A DNA stretch of 64,000 nucleotides from Streptomyces sp. NBC_00539 (GTDB lineage: Bacteria; Actinomycetota; Actinomycetes; Streptomycetales; Streptomycetaceae), in contig NZ_CP107811.1 of the NCBI RefSeq assembly GCF_036346105.1, positions 6,157,501 through 6,221,500 on the forward strand. The letters run 5' to 3'. Numbering within the stretch: the first letter of the stretch is position 1; each line of letters starts with the position of its first letter. This document shows positions 17,359 through 25,514 of the stretch, one piece after another. A program made the position numbers and the translations under genes. The notes under the pieces are model-generated. The model ran no database searches. It saw only the letters and a list, made by a program, of their open reading frames with translations, and was not told the origin of the DNA.

Positions 17359-17805
17359 TCAGCGGTCGTACTGGCGCACGCACAGGTCGACGACGGACGG
17401 CGGTACGACGCCCTCCGCGGCCGCGCACAGCTCCTCGCCGCCCCGGCCGCGCGGGACCGTCCTGCGCGGTGCGTCGGGCGGGCGGACCCGCCGGGGGGCG
17501 GCGGGCTTCGCGGCGTGCTCGCCGCCCCTGCGGGCGGGGTGCACGCGGGTCTTGCCCTTCGGCTGCCCCTCGGCCTCCGGCCCGGGGTCGGGGGCCGCAT
17601 CCGGGGCCGGGCCGGGGTCGGGCAACGGGCTCAGCGGCAGCGGCTCGGACGGGGGAAGGACGGGAGGTGCGTCCGGGGCGTCGACGGGCGGCAGCGAACC
17701 CCGGGCGGGACCCGCGGCGGGCTCACCGGGCCCGACCGACACGCAGCCGGCGCTTGCCAGGAGCGCGAGGAGGGAAAGGGGCAGGGCGGCCCGGCGTAAC
17801 TGCAT
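17359..17805 (-). CDS. proline-rich lipoprotein; TTA at codon 3
   Basis: 148 aa. MQLRRAALPLSLLALLASAGC is a lipoprotein signal with lipobox LASAGC; the Cys at position 21 would be lipidated and the protein tethered outside the membrane. A long Pro/Ala/Asp-rich stretch follows, then a Lys/Arg-rich part, and a C-terminal block GGEELCAAAEGVVPPSVVDL-CVRQYDR with two Cys. Codon 3 (17799-17797) is TTA, so translation would need the bldA-type tRNA almost at once, a position where such control is most effective. GGGGGA precedes the ATG. Function unknown. Confidence 0.75.
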   Translation of the reverse strand: MQLRRAALPLSLLALLASAGCVSVGPGEPAAGPARGSLPPVDAPDAPPVLPPSEPLPLSPLPDPGPAPDAAPDPGPEAEGQPKGKTRVHPARRGGEHAAKPAAPRRVRPPDAPRRTVPRGRGGEELCAAAEGVVPPSVVDLCVRQYDR

Positions 17806-18065
17806 TCCCCCACCATGCCGCACCCCGGACGGCCCAGACGCGCCGCTCACGCGTCCGGGTGACACGATGCGCGCCGGAGCTCGCAACCCGCCGGCCCGAC
17901 CGGAGGGAACGGGCGGATCGGACACCGGGCTTGACCGGACCCGTCCCGGGCGGCAAGAGTGCGCCCCGATCAAGCACCACGGCGCGACCCGTACTTCGAA
18001 AGACGCACCCATGCCCCTGCCCGCCCGCACGGCGGTACCCCTTGCCACCAGCCGGAAGCGGGCCC

Positions 18066-18743
18066 ATGCCTGACGACGGCCTGCTGGTACGCCCCTACGT
18101 CGCGGCCCCCGGCCCGCCGGCCTCCGCGGCCAACGGCCCGACCTGGCCCGAAGGCGCGGCGCCGCCGGTTCCCGCGCCCTCGACCGCCCCGGCGGTGTCC
18201 GTCGTGCCCGACCGGCGCGTGCGCGGCGGTCGGGCGCCCGCCCTCCTCGCCCTCCTCGCCCTGCTCGGGCTCTCGGTCGCCGGCGCCCTGGTGTTCCTGC
18301 CCGGCGGCCCCGACCCCGGACCCGGCCGAGCCTCGGCGCCGCCCGGCCTGAGCGTGCCGGTGCTCCCGGCACGCAGCCCCGACACCGACCCGGCACCCCC
18401 TTCCGCCACCCCGGACCGGCCGAAGGCCTCCACCCCGGCGCCGGTCAGGGCCACGCCGTCGGCTCCCGGCTCCCGGCCGGGGAGCACGCCCGGGGGCGGC
18501 CCGTCCGGCGTCGTCCCGCCGACCCCGGCCGAGGACTCCGCGACCCTGCGCCAGGGGGACAAGGGCCCCGAGGTGCGCGTCCTCCAGCAGCGGCTGTACG
18601 CGCAGGGGTTCACGTACGTCGCCGTCACCGGCGTCTACGACGGGCGCACCCGGCGCGGTGTCGCGCAGCTCCAGAGCGACCGCGACATCAAGGGCGACCC
18701 GCCCGGCGTCTACGGCCCGGCGACGCGGGCCGCCTTCGGCTGA
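18066..18743 (+). CDS. membrane-anchored peptidoglycan-binding domain protein
   Basis: 225 aa. A cytoplasmic N-terminus of about 55 residues is followed by one membrane span (RAPALLALLALLGLSVAGAL), then a Pro/Ser/Thr-rich linker, and a C-terminal PG_binding_1 domain from about residue 158: LRQGDKGPEVRVLQQRLYAQ, VTGVYDGRTRRGVAQLQ, and GVYGPATRAAFG. It likely holds something against the wall or senses it from the outer face of the membrane. A 20-codon open frame (18011-18073) overlaps its start and could be a leader, but I do not claim it. Confidence 0.87.
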   Translation: MPDDGLLVRPYVAAPGPPASAANGPTWPEGAAPPVPAPSTAPAVSVVPDRRVRGGRAPALLALLALLGLSVAGALVFLPGGPDPGPGRASAPPGLSVPVLPARSPDTDPAPPSATPDRPKASTPAPVRATPSAPGSRPGSTPGGGPSGVVPPTPAEDSATLRQGDKGPEVRVLQQRLYAQGFTYVAVTGVYDGRTRRGVAQLQSDRDIKGDPPGVYGPATRAAFG

Positions 18744-18927
18744 GGCGCGGTGGTGCCGGTGCGCGTGCCGCCCGGGCGGGACCGTCCCGGGCGTCCCGGG
18801 CGGTCGGGGCGGCCTGGGCGGTCGGGGGCGGGCGGCGCGGCTTGCCGGGGCGGGCGCGGCCGTCCGTGATGGGATGGCGGCACGCAGGCGATCGCACCAG
18901 CCACCAGCTCACGGAGAGGCCGGGTAC

Positions 18928-19860
18928 ATGTCCGAGGAAACGATGCGGGCCATGGCATACGAGACGTACGGCGGTACGGAGGTGCTCGCCGAGACCAGGC
19001 TGCCGGTCCCCAAGGTCGCGCCCGGCGAGGTGCTCGTCCGCGTCAAGTACGCCTCGGTCAACCCGGTCGACTGGAAGATCATGGCGGGTGGGCTCGACGC
19101 GCTGATGGACGTCGTGTACCCGGTGGTCCCGGGCTGGGACGTCGCCGGGACCATCGAGCGCGTCGGCATCGACGTCCCCGAGTTCGCGGTCGGGGACGAG
19201 GTCATGGCGTACGCCCGCAAGGACTACGTGCACGGCGGCACCTTCGCCGAGTTCGTCAGCGTCCCCGTACGGGCACTGGCCGCGAAGCCCGCCTCGCTCG
19301 ACTGGAAGCAGGCCGCCGGGCTTCCGCTGGCCGGCCTCACCGCGTACCAGCTCCTCACCCGCCTGGGCACGGGCAAGGAGGACACCGTCCTCGTGCACGG
19401 TGCGTCGGGCGGCGTCGGCTCCTTCGGCGTGCAGATCGCCCGCTCGCTCGGTGCCCGCGTCATCGGCACTGCCTCGCCGCGCAACCACGACCGGCTGCGC
19501 GAACTGGGATGCGAGCCCGTCGCGTACGGGGACGGCCTCGCCGACCGCGTCCGCGAGCTGGCCCCCGACGGGGTGAGCGTCGTCGCGGACTTCGTCGGCG
19601 GGGTACTGGACGTGACGCGGGCGGTCCTCGCGGACGGCGGGCGCCACGCGTCGATCGCCGACCACACGGTGCTCGGCGCGGGCGGCCAGTGGATGTGGGT
19701 CAGGCCGGTCGCCGACGACCTCACCGAACTGGGCCGGCTCGCGGACAGCGGGCTGCTGACGGTGCCGGTCGCCGAGACCTTCCCCCTGGCCGAGCTGGCG
19801 GCGGCCTTCGAGCTGAGCCAGGCCGGGCACACGGCCGGGAAGATCGTCATCGAGCTCTGA
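18928..19860 (+). CDS. NADP-dependent zinc-free alcohol dehydrogenase/quinone oxidoreductase (MDR family)
   Basis: 310 aa, the usual length. RAMAYETYGGTEVLAETRLP and EVLVRVKYASVNPVDWKIMA are the N-terminal GroES-like domain; GWDVAGTIERVG follows. The nucleotide-binding Rossmann motif is VLVHGASGGVGSFGVQIARS, and the protein ends HTAGKIVIEL. The catalytic zinc ligands of true alcohol dehydrogenases are missing, as in quinone oxidoreductases. Electron donor is probably NADPH; the substrate is unknown. A GGAGAGG site lies upstream of the ATG. It converges on the RNA-repair cassette, with only 18 bases between the stops. Confidence 0.9.
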   Translation: MSEETMRAMAYETYGGTEVLAETRLPVPKVAPGEVLVRVKYASVNPVDWKIMAGGLDALMDVVYPVVPGWDVAGTIERVGIDVPEFAVGDEVMAYARKDYVHGGTFAEFVSVPVRALAAKPASLDWKQAAGLPLAGLTAYQLLTRLGTGKEDTVLVHGASGGVGSFGVQIARSLGARVIGTASPRNHDRLRELGCEPVAYGDGLADRVRELAPDGVSVVADFVGGVLDVTRAVLADGGRHASIADHTVLGAGGQWMWVRPVADDLTELGRLADSGLLTVPVAETFPLAELAAAFELSQAGHTAGKIVIEL

Positions 19861-19878
19861 GCGTCCCCGTCCCGCGGG

Positions 19879-22839
19879 TCAGGCCAGCGAGGGGACCGCT
19901 CCGCACTCCGCCCAGGTGACCTCGACGCCCGGCAGACCCGAGGACCACGGGCCGGTGAGCGAGGCCAGCCGGGCCGCGTCCGGAGGGGCGGTCCCGAGGC
20001 CGATCGCGTACCGGGCCAGGGTGTCGCCGCGCTCGAACGGGCGGGGCCAGGCGTGGACGTCGGGCAGCCCGGCGTCCGCGAGGACGCCGAGCAGGGCCCG
20101 CAGACGGCCCCGCATCCGGCCCAGGTTCTCCTCGAGCTGACCGGGCCCCGCGCCGCGTACGGTGACCACCGCCCATGCCGCGTGCCGCCGGTGGGGCGGC
20201 GTGGGGGCGGCGGGGGAGCGGCGGCCCGGATCGGCGTCCAGCGACTCCCACGCCGCGTACAGCTCCCGCACCAGCAGGTCCCGGGTCCCGGGGCCCACTT
20301 GGGCCGTGCAACTGCGGACGGGGTGGGAGGGCGTGAGTACGGTGACGGCCGGGTCGGAGCCCTCGTCCGGGCCGGGGGCCGCGTCCCGGACGCCAGGCGC
20401 GTCCAGGGTGTTCGGCGTGTCCAGGGCGACCGGGACGCGCCAGTCCCAGGCGGCCCAGGTGGCGAAGAACTCCCTGAGCAGCGCCCCGGGGGCCAGGTCC
20501 TCGGCCTCCGCGACCGTGCGCGCCGCCAGTACCGCCCAGGCCAGCCCCGGCAGACCGCCGAACGGTGCGCTGTCCAGGCCACGGGACCGGGCCCAGGCCT
20601 TCACCTCGCGCGCCAGCCCCGCGAACGCCCCGGACGCCGCGCCCACGAAGCCCCGTACCGCGTCGGCGTCGCTGACCGCGCTCAGCGCCACCGCCGCCGC
20701 CCCGCCCAACGCGGCCCGCCGGGACACCGCCCGCGCCGGGGGCGTCGTCCCGGTGGCGACGGCCACCAGGTCCACGTCCAGCCCGTCCACCCGGAACCGC
20801 AGGCCCGGCACCCGCGCCCCCGTGACCAGCCGGAGTCGCCGGGCATGCGGCAGCGCCGCCGCGATCCGCTCCCGCAGCCGCTCGGGGTCCACCTCGCCCG
20901 GCAGGGCCGCCACCAGGTCCAGGTCAGCCCCCGGCAGCGCGCAGCCCATGCGCCGGGACCCGGCCAGGTGCACCACCGCGCCGGGGAGCGCCGCCCCGAC
21001 CCGGGCGGCGACGGATCCCGCGGTGTCCGGCTCAGGGGCGAGCGCCCCGGCTTCGAGTCCCTCGGCGAGCGCCACGGCTTCGGGCCCGGCGCTGTCCGCG
21101 TCCGTCGGCCCGTCACCGCCGGGTCGCGGCGAAAGCGTCCCCTCGGGGAGCAGGCGAACCGACCCCGTCCCGAGTTCCACGGTCGCCCTGACCCGCATCG
21201 GCTCGTCCCCGCGCCGGGACAGCACCGCGAGCGATCCGACCCGCGCCGCCGGGCCCCCGCCCCCGAGCCGGACCTCGAACTCGCGGACCGCCCGCTGCGG
21301 ATCGCCGCTGCGCCCCAGCGTCAGGTGCGGGGTGAACCCCCGCGCGTCCGCACCCCGCCCGCGGCAACCGGGGAACCGCTCCGCCAGCGCCCGCCGCAGC
21401 TCCTGCCACGCCGCGTCACCGTCGGCCGCCGGGTCCAGCCACAGGGTGGCGTACTCGCGGTGCCCGAAGCTGTGCACCCCGGCCAGCCGGGTGGTGAACG
21501 GCGCGGTCTTGGCGGCGACTTCCGCCAGCAGCGGCAGCGCCTCCTCGAAAGAGGACTCCGGAACGAAGCCGAACAGCAGGTTCACGTGCGGCGGCCACCG
21601 GTCGGCCCCGGGGTCGTGCTCCCGCCGCAGGGCGTCCACCGCCGGGTCGGGCGGCGGCAGCCACGCCACCGCCGTACGCGCGGTCGCCGCTACGCCGAGG
21701 GTGCCGCCCCCGCCGTCGGCCCCGAATTCGACCGTGGCCCCCACCCCGTAGTGGTCGGAGACGAACAGTCCGTCGGTGGTGGGGGAATCGCCCCGCAGCG
21801 CGGCCTCCCGCACCCGCGCGTCCGCCGACCGCAGCAGGATCCGGTCCAGCCGCGCCGCCCGACCCGACAGCGAGCCGACCGCGGCCAGCGGGTTGGCCAC
21901 CGGGTCGAAGGTCGGGGTGTCGTCCGCCGGCCCGTGTACCTCGCTCCACGCGTCCCGCAACCCCAGCGCGGCGGCCGGGCCCTCGGCCCCGGACCGCCCG
22001 TCTTTGAAGTCGCCGACCAGCGCCAGCTGGGCCTCGACGCCGCCCAGCCCCTCGGCCAGCCGCGCGAGTTCCCCCGCGCGCCGGTCCGCACCGCGCTCGG
22101 AGTGGTCGCTGCTCAGGTGCGTCGCGGCCACCACCAGCGGGCCGCCCGCCGTATCGACGGTGACGGCGGTGACCGCCTTGTGGCGGCCCAGCACGTTCAT
22201 CCCGGCCTCGCGCACCGGCAGGCGGCTGAGCACCAGCAACCCGCTCTCCGCGACGTCGGGGCCGCCCGGGTCGGTGCCCAGGGCGTAGCCGGCCCGGACC
22301 CACGGCAGCGCCAGCAGCGGGACGAGCAGCGCGGGTTCGACTTCCTGGAGCGCGATCACGTCCGCGTCGGCGGCCTCCAGCTCGGCCAGCAGCAGCGGCC
22401 TGCGCCGGGCGGTCGAGATGTGCGGGGCGTCGTAGCGGTCCCACAGGGTGTTCCAGGTGAGCAGCCGCACCCGGGCCGGACCGGGCGCCGCCCCGGCGCC
22501 GGGCGCCTCCACCGGCCGCCAGCCCCCGCCGTCCGCCGGATCCCAGGCGTGCGGGGTACGGGCGGTGAAGAACGGTGCCCGCAGCAGCCGGGGGGCACGC
22601 ACCCGCCCGGCCCGCGTCACGTCGATCCGGTCCACTCCGGTGGCCCGGTCCCACACCAGCTCTCCGTCCGCCTCCACGAACAGCACCCGGTGCCAGGGGA
22701 TGTCTCCGCCCGGCACGAAGGACGGCAGCGGAACCCGCTTGGGCGCGGCCCCGCGCTGGAGCAGCCCGAGTGTGAACCGCGCCGGGTCGAAGCGGGGGTC
22801 CCAGCGGACCTGGTGGTAGAGCTCCTCGCTGGTACGCAT
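19879..22839 (-). CDS. multidomain RNA-repair protein: MJ1316/DUF504 + EEP phosphatase + 2H phosphoesterase + nucleotidyltransferase
   Basis: 986 aa. Residues 1-80: MJ1316/DUF504 domain (LYHQVRWDPRFDPARFTLGL, GDIPWHRVLFVEADGELVWD). Residues about 120-390: endonuclease/exonuclease/phosphatase fold (RLLTWNTLWDRYD, ALQEVEPAL, VAATHLSSDHS, LVGDFKDG, VSDHYGV). Residues about 405-570: 2H/LigT-like phosphoesterase with paired motifs PPHVNLLFGF and TPHLTLGRS. Residues about 630-760: DNA-polymerase-beta-type nucleotidyltransferase (LAGSRRMGCALPGADLDLV, third acidic strand DGLDVDLVAV), followed by a helical region as in poly(A) polymerases. It is translationally coupled to the ligase-kinase gene (TGATG at 22841-22837). 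Together they could process and reseal RNA carrying cyclic phosphate and 5'-OH ends. Confidence 0.88.
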   Translation of the reverse strand: MRTSEELYHQVRWDPRFDPARFTLGLLQRGAAPKRVPLPSFVPGGDIPWHRVLFVEADGELVWDRATGVDRIDVTRAGRVRAPRLLRAPFFTARTPHAWDPADGGGWRPVEAPGAGAAPGPARVRLLTWNTLWDRYDAPHISTARRRPLLLAELEAADADVIALQEVEPALLVPLLALPWVRAGYALGTDPGGPDVAESGLLVLSRLPVREAGMNVLGRHKAVTAVTVDTAGGPLVVAATHLSSDHSERGADRRAGELARLAEGLGGVEAQLALVGDFKDGRSGAEGPAAALGLRDAWSEVHGPADDTPTFDPVANPLAAVGSLSGRAARLDRILLRSADARVREAALRGDSPTTDGLFVSDHYGVGATVEFGADGGGGTLGVAATARTAVAWLPPPDPAVDALRREHDPGADRWPPHVNLLFGFVPESSFEEALPLLAEVAAKTAPFTTRLAGVHSFGHREYATLWLDPAADGDAAWQELRRALAERFPGCRGRGADARGFTPHLTLGRSGDPQRAVREFEVRLGGGGPAARVGSLAVLSRRGDEPMRVRATVELGTGSVRLLPEGTLSPRPGGDGPTDADSAGPEAVALAEGLEAGALAPEPDTAGSVAARVGAALPGAVVHLAGSRRMGCALPGADLDLVAALPGEVDPERLRERIAAALPHARRLRLVTGARVPGLRFRVDGLDVDLVAVATGTTPPARAVSRRAALGGAAAVALSAVSDADAVRGFVGAASGAFAGLAREVKAWARSRGLDSAPFGGLPGLAWAVLAARTVAEAEDLAPGALLREFFATWAAWDWRVPVALDTPNTLDAPGVRDAAPGPDEGSDPAVTVLTPSHPVRSCTAQVGPGTRDLLVRELYAAWESLDADPGRRSPAAPTPPHRRHAAWAVVTVRGAGPGQLEENLGRMRGRLRALLGVLADAGLPDVHAWPRPFERGDTLARYAIGLGTAPPDAARLASLTGPWSSGLPGVEVTWAECGAVPSLA

Positions 22840-24626
22840 CAGCAGTCCCCGCCCGGTGTCCCGACGACCGCCGGGGTCTCTTCCGCGTCCGCCTCGTCGA
22901 TCGACCCGGCCGTGTCCGCGAGCGTGCCGTCGCCGCCGACGTACCACGTCAGGTGCGCCTCGCCCGGGTACGGCGGGCCGAACCGGCGCAGCTGCGAGTC
23001 CAGTACCGCATCCGGTACGGGGTGCGCCCGGGAGGCGTTGCGCCGCACCAGTTCGTCCTCCTCCACCCACAGAACGGCGTGCGTGACCAGCGCGTCGCGG
23101 CGGCGCGCGACCGCTCCGGCCAGCCCGCGCTGCTGTTTCGTCAGGGAGGTGGCGTCCCACACCACGGTCTGGCCGGTGCGCGCGGCCGCCGCCAGGGCGG
23201 TGTCCAGCCGGTCCAGGCCCTCGCGCAGCACGTCGGCGTTGGCCCGCTGGTCGGAGCGGGAACCCCGGGCGGTGCGCAGATCGTCCAGACTGATGTACGT
23301 CTCCACCCCGGCCAGCCGCCCGGCGTAGGTGCTCTTGCCGCTGCCCGACGGCCCGCACAACTGCACGAGGTACGGGAACGCCCCGTCGCGCAGCCGCCAG
23401 GTCGCGGCGACCGCCTCCTCGGCGGTGTGGACCCTGGCCCGCCCGAAGGCCTCCCGTGCCTGCGCCCAGCACCGGTCGGCGGCGCGCTGCCCCAGCCCGG
23501 CGAGCGCCTCGCGCAGCCCGCTCCGCAACGGCCCCAGCGGGTCCGGTCCTAGCAGCCCTTCCTCCTGCGCGTACAGGGCGGACCACTCGACGCACTCGCG
23601 CCCCGCCCCGTCCCGGGGATCCCCGAGCGCCCCCGCCAGCGCGTGCAGTACGCCCAGGTCGGCGGCCGAGGCCAGCCGGACCAGCCCGGCCCGCCGCTCC
23701 GCGTCGGGGAACGGCCTGCGCAGGGCCGGGTACAGCCCGACCAGGTCCGCCACCCGCCGGGCGGACGGCATCCCGAGCGGCCCCGCCGCCAGCCGCGCAC
23801 CCAGCCGGGCGCGCGGCACGCCGTGCAGTGCGGCGGCGAGCACCCCGGTCAGCCGGCTCTCCCCGGTCCGCCCCAGCCCGTCCAGCCGGGCGGCCACGTC
23901 GGCGACGGCCTCTGCGGCCCCGGGCGCGGGGCCGGGCTCCATGCCGAGCGCGCCGAGCAGGGCCGCCGGGTCCGGCTCGGAGCCCGACCGGACCGCCCAC
24001 AGCGGGGCGGCGGGCCCCAGCCCGTTCGGTACCACCGGCGCGTACATCCAGTGCGTGTCGGTCCGGACGTGCCCTGCGCGCACCCACTTGGCCACGTACC
24101 GCCCGAAGTCGGTCCGCGGGAAACCGGCGACGGTCCGTACGACGTACCCCTCCTGACGCGCGGTGTCGATCCGCAGCTTGCGCAGCGCGCGCTCGTCGTA
24201 GACGCCCCGCCACAGCACGCGCGGGGTGGGGACGCCCAGGCGCCGCAGGAAGCGCACCGTCCGGTCCCAGTCCAGACAGTGGTCGCCGTCCCACACCGAG
24301 AACCCGTAGAACCAGCCGTCCAGGTCCTCGTACGGGAGGGAGTGCCGGGCGTAGAGGTTCTCGCCGCACACCCGCCGGCCCGCCGGTATCTGCGGACCGA
24401 TGCGGCCCTGGAGGCCCTTCACCCAGGCCCGGGAGGGGTGGTGCCCGGAATCCGGGGAGCGTGCGTGCAGCCCGTCACGGTAGAGGGTGGTGTTCTCCCC
24501 GTCGAGCTTCTCCGTGACGACCACCTCCCGACCGGCCAGAGCGATGGGCCCGGACATGCGCACGTCGTCCGGGGTCGCCCCGGGGGACCAGGGCAGGTGC
24601 GCCGTACGGGGGTAGTGCGTGCGCAT
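22839..24626 (-). CDS. RNA ligase-polynucleotide kinase fusion
   Basis: 595 aa. The N-terminal half is an Rnl2-like RNA ligase: motif I VVVTEKLDGENTTLYRDG with the Lys that would carry AMP, then HARSPDSGHHPSR, GENLYARHSLPY, motif III WFYGFSVWD, motif IV EGYVVRTV and motif V YVAKWVRAG. A helical region of about 200 residues follows. The C-terminal part is a P-loop kinase (VQLCGPSGSGKSTYAGRLAG, YISLDDLRTARG, VVWDATSLTKQQRGLAGAV), as in T4-type polynucleotide kinases. It would phosphorylate 5'-OH and seal RNA ends. The ATG has a CAGGAG site. It is first of a two-gene operon. Confidence 0.92.
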   Translation of the reverse strand: MRTHYPRTAHLPWSPGATPDDVRMSGPIALAGREVVVTEKLDGENTTLYRDGLHARSPDSGHHPSRAWVKGLQGRIGPQIPAGRRVCGENLYARHSLPYEDLDGWFYGFSVWDGDHCLDWDRTVRFLRRLGVPTPRVLWRGVYDERALRKLRIDTARQEGYVVRTVAGFPRTDFGRYVAKWVRAGHVRTDTHWMYAPVVPNGLGPAAPLWAVRSGSEPDPAALLGALGMEPGPAPGAAEAVADVAARLDGLGRTGESRLTGVLAAALHGVPRARLGARLAAGPLGMPSARRVADLVGLYPALRRPFPDAERRAGLVRLASAADLGVLHALAGALGDPRDGAGRECVEWSALYAQEEGLLGPDPLGPLRSGLREALAGLGQRAADRCWAQAREAFGRARVHTAEEAVAATWRLRDGAFPYLVQLCGPSGSGKSTYAGRLAGVETYISLDDLRTARGSRSDQRANADVLREGLDRLDTALAAAARTGQTVVWDATSLTKQQRGLAGAVARRRDALVTHAVLWVEEDELVRRNASRAHPVPDAVLDSQLRRFGPPYPGEAHLTWYVGGDGTLADTAGSIDEADAEETPAVVGTPGGDC

Positions 24627-24720
24627 GATCCGCTCCTGCTCGGTTCCTGCCCGACGGGGCCTTCCACCGTCACTCTAGGTAGGCGGCGCGGGCGGATCCA
24701 CCCGATATCCCGGCCGGCGG

Positions 24721-24800
24721 GCCGTCCGACGCCCGACCGCCCCGCATACGGGCCGTCGGACGCCCGCCGCCCCGCATACGGGCCGTCGGGCGTCCGACCG
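24721..24800. repeat. 30-bp tandem repeat, about 2.7 copies
   Basis: Units at 24721-24750, 24751-24780 and 24781-24800 (partial) align without gaps; the second half CCCCGCATACG is identical in units 1 and 2. The inner 9-mers CGTCCGACG and CGTCGGACG are also reverse complements, so neighbouring units can pair. It lies in the 188-base gap between the DinB-like gene and the RNA ligase gene. Confidence 0.85.
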
Positions 24801-24814
24801 TCCTGCCGGCCGGC

Positions 24815-25435
24815 TCACGGCCGGCGGCCCGTCCACGCCACGAGCCGGTCGATGGCGGGAGCGTCGTCGTCCACCGCGACGACCTCCGCGTAGGGCACCG
24901 GGCCACCGCGCCGGCCGGCCGGCAGGGACCGGCGCAGGACCTCCAGCACCCGCTCCACCAGGGCCGGGTCCCACACGGGCTGCTGTCCGGTCGCCCGCGC
25001 CAGGTCCCAGGTGTGGACGGTGAGTTCGTTGGTGTAGATGACCGCGCCGACCGCTCCCGGCTTGGGGCCGATCGGCAGTCGCAGCTCCCGGGTGAGGATC
25101 GAGTCGTCCGCCCACACGGCCTCCGCCTCCACCGTGGCCGGCGCCCAGGCAGCGGCCCAGGCGCCGTCGGACAGTTCGTCGGCGAAGGACGGCACGCTGA
25201 ACGGGTCCTCGCCCCGTCCGATCACCGCGATCCGGCGCAGGACGGCCACGAGGTGGCTCGACAGCCGCCGGACGTCGAACTCCGCGCACGGGGTGGGGAG
25301 GTCGTACTGGTCGGGGCGGACGGCGGCGAGGGTGCGGCCGGCGAGCGCGATGGCGGCCGAGAGGTCGGGGCGCGGGTCGAAGGCGTGGACGGGCAGGGGC
25401 TGCGGGGCCGCGAGCTGTGCGGTGTTCTCGTTCAT
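24815..25435 (-). CDS. TIGR03086-type DinB/mycothiol-dependent isomerase-like protein
   Basis: 206 aa. The pattern AFDPRPDLSAAIALAGRTLA, LPTPCAEFDVRRLSSHLVAV and VIYTNELTVHTWDLARATGQ matches the TIGR03086/maleylpyruvate isomerase N-terminal family, which has a DinB four-helix fold and three metal-binding His residues (SSHL, VHTW and one more). Actinobacterial members may act on mycothiol conjugates; the substrate is not known. It is divergent from the WYL regulator at 25515, which is likely to control it through the palindrome between them. Its stop codon lies inside a small hairpin (24805-24825). Confidence 0.85.
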   Translation of the reverse strand: MNENTAQLAAPQPLPVHAFDPRPDLSAAIALAGRTLAAVRPDQYDLPTPCAEFDVRRLSSHLVAVLRRIAVIGRGEDPFSVPSFADELSDGAWAAAWAPATVEAEAVWADDSILTRELRLPIGPKPGAVGAVIYTNELTVHTWDLARATGQQPVWDPALVERVLEVLRRSLPAGRRGGPVPYAEVVAVDDDAPAIDRLVAWTGRRP

Positions 25436-25453
25436 GGGTTCATCGTTGCGGCT

Positions 25454-25478
25454 AAAGTGGCCACCTCATGGCCAGTTT
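25454..25478. promoter_or_regulatory. candidate operator for the WYL regulator
   Basis: AAAGTGGCCA (25454-25463), a 5-base spacer, then TGGCCAGTTT (25469-25478): an inverted repeat with a single mismatch, each half itself containing the palindrome TGGCCA. It lies between the divergent starts at 25435 and 25515. A second small inverted repeat, CCGGAG-TTC-CTCCGG, at 25481-25495 partly covers the ribosome site. Confidence 0.6.
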
Positions 25479-25514
25479 TACCGGAGTTCCTCCGGAGGAA
25501 GTGGGTGGCTGCGC

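Noticed and set aside
18011-18073. 20-codon leader-like open frame overlapping the peptidoglycan-binding gene
   Set aside because: Too short and without a clear ribosome site; GC-rich DNA yields such frames by chance.
20053-23328. 1091-codon plus-strand frame across the RNA-repair genes
   Set aside because: Pro/Arg/Gly-rich product without domains; antisense of well-supported genes.
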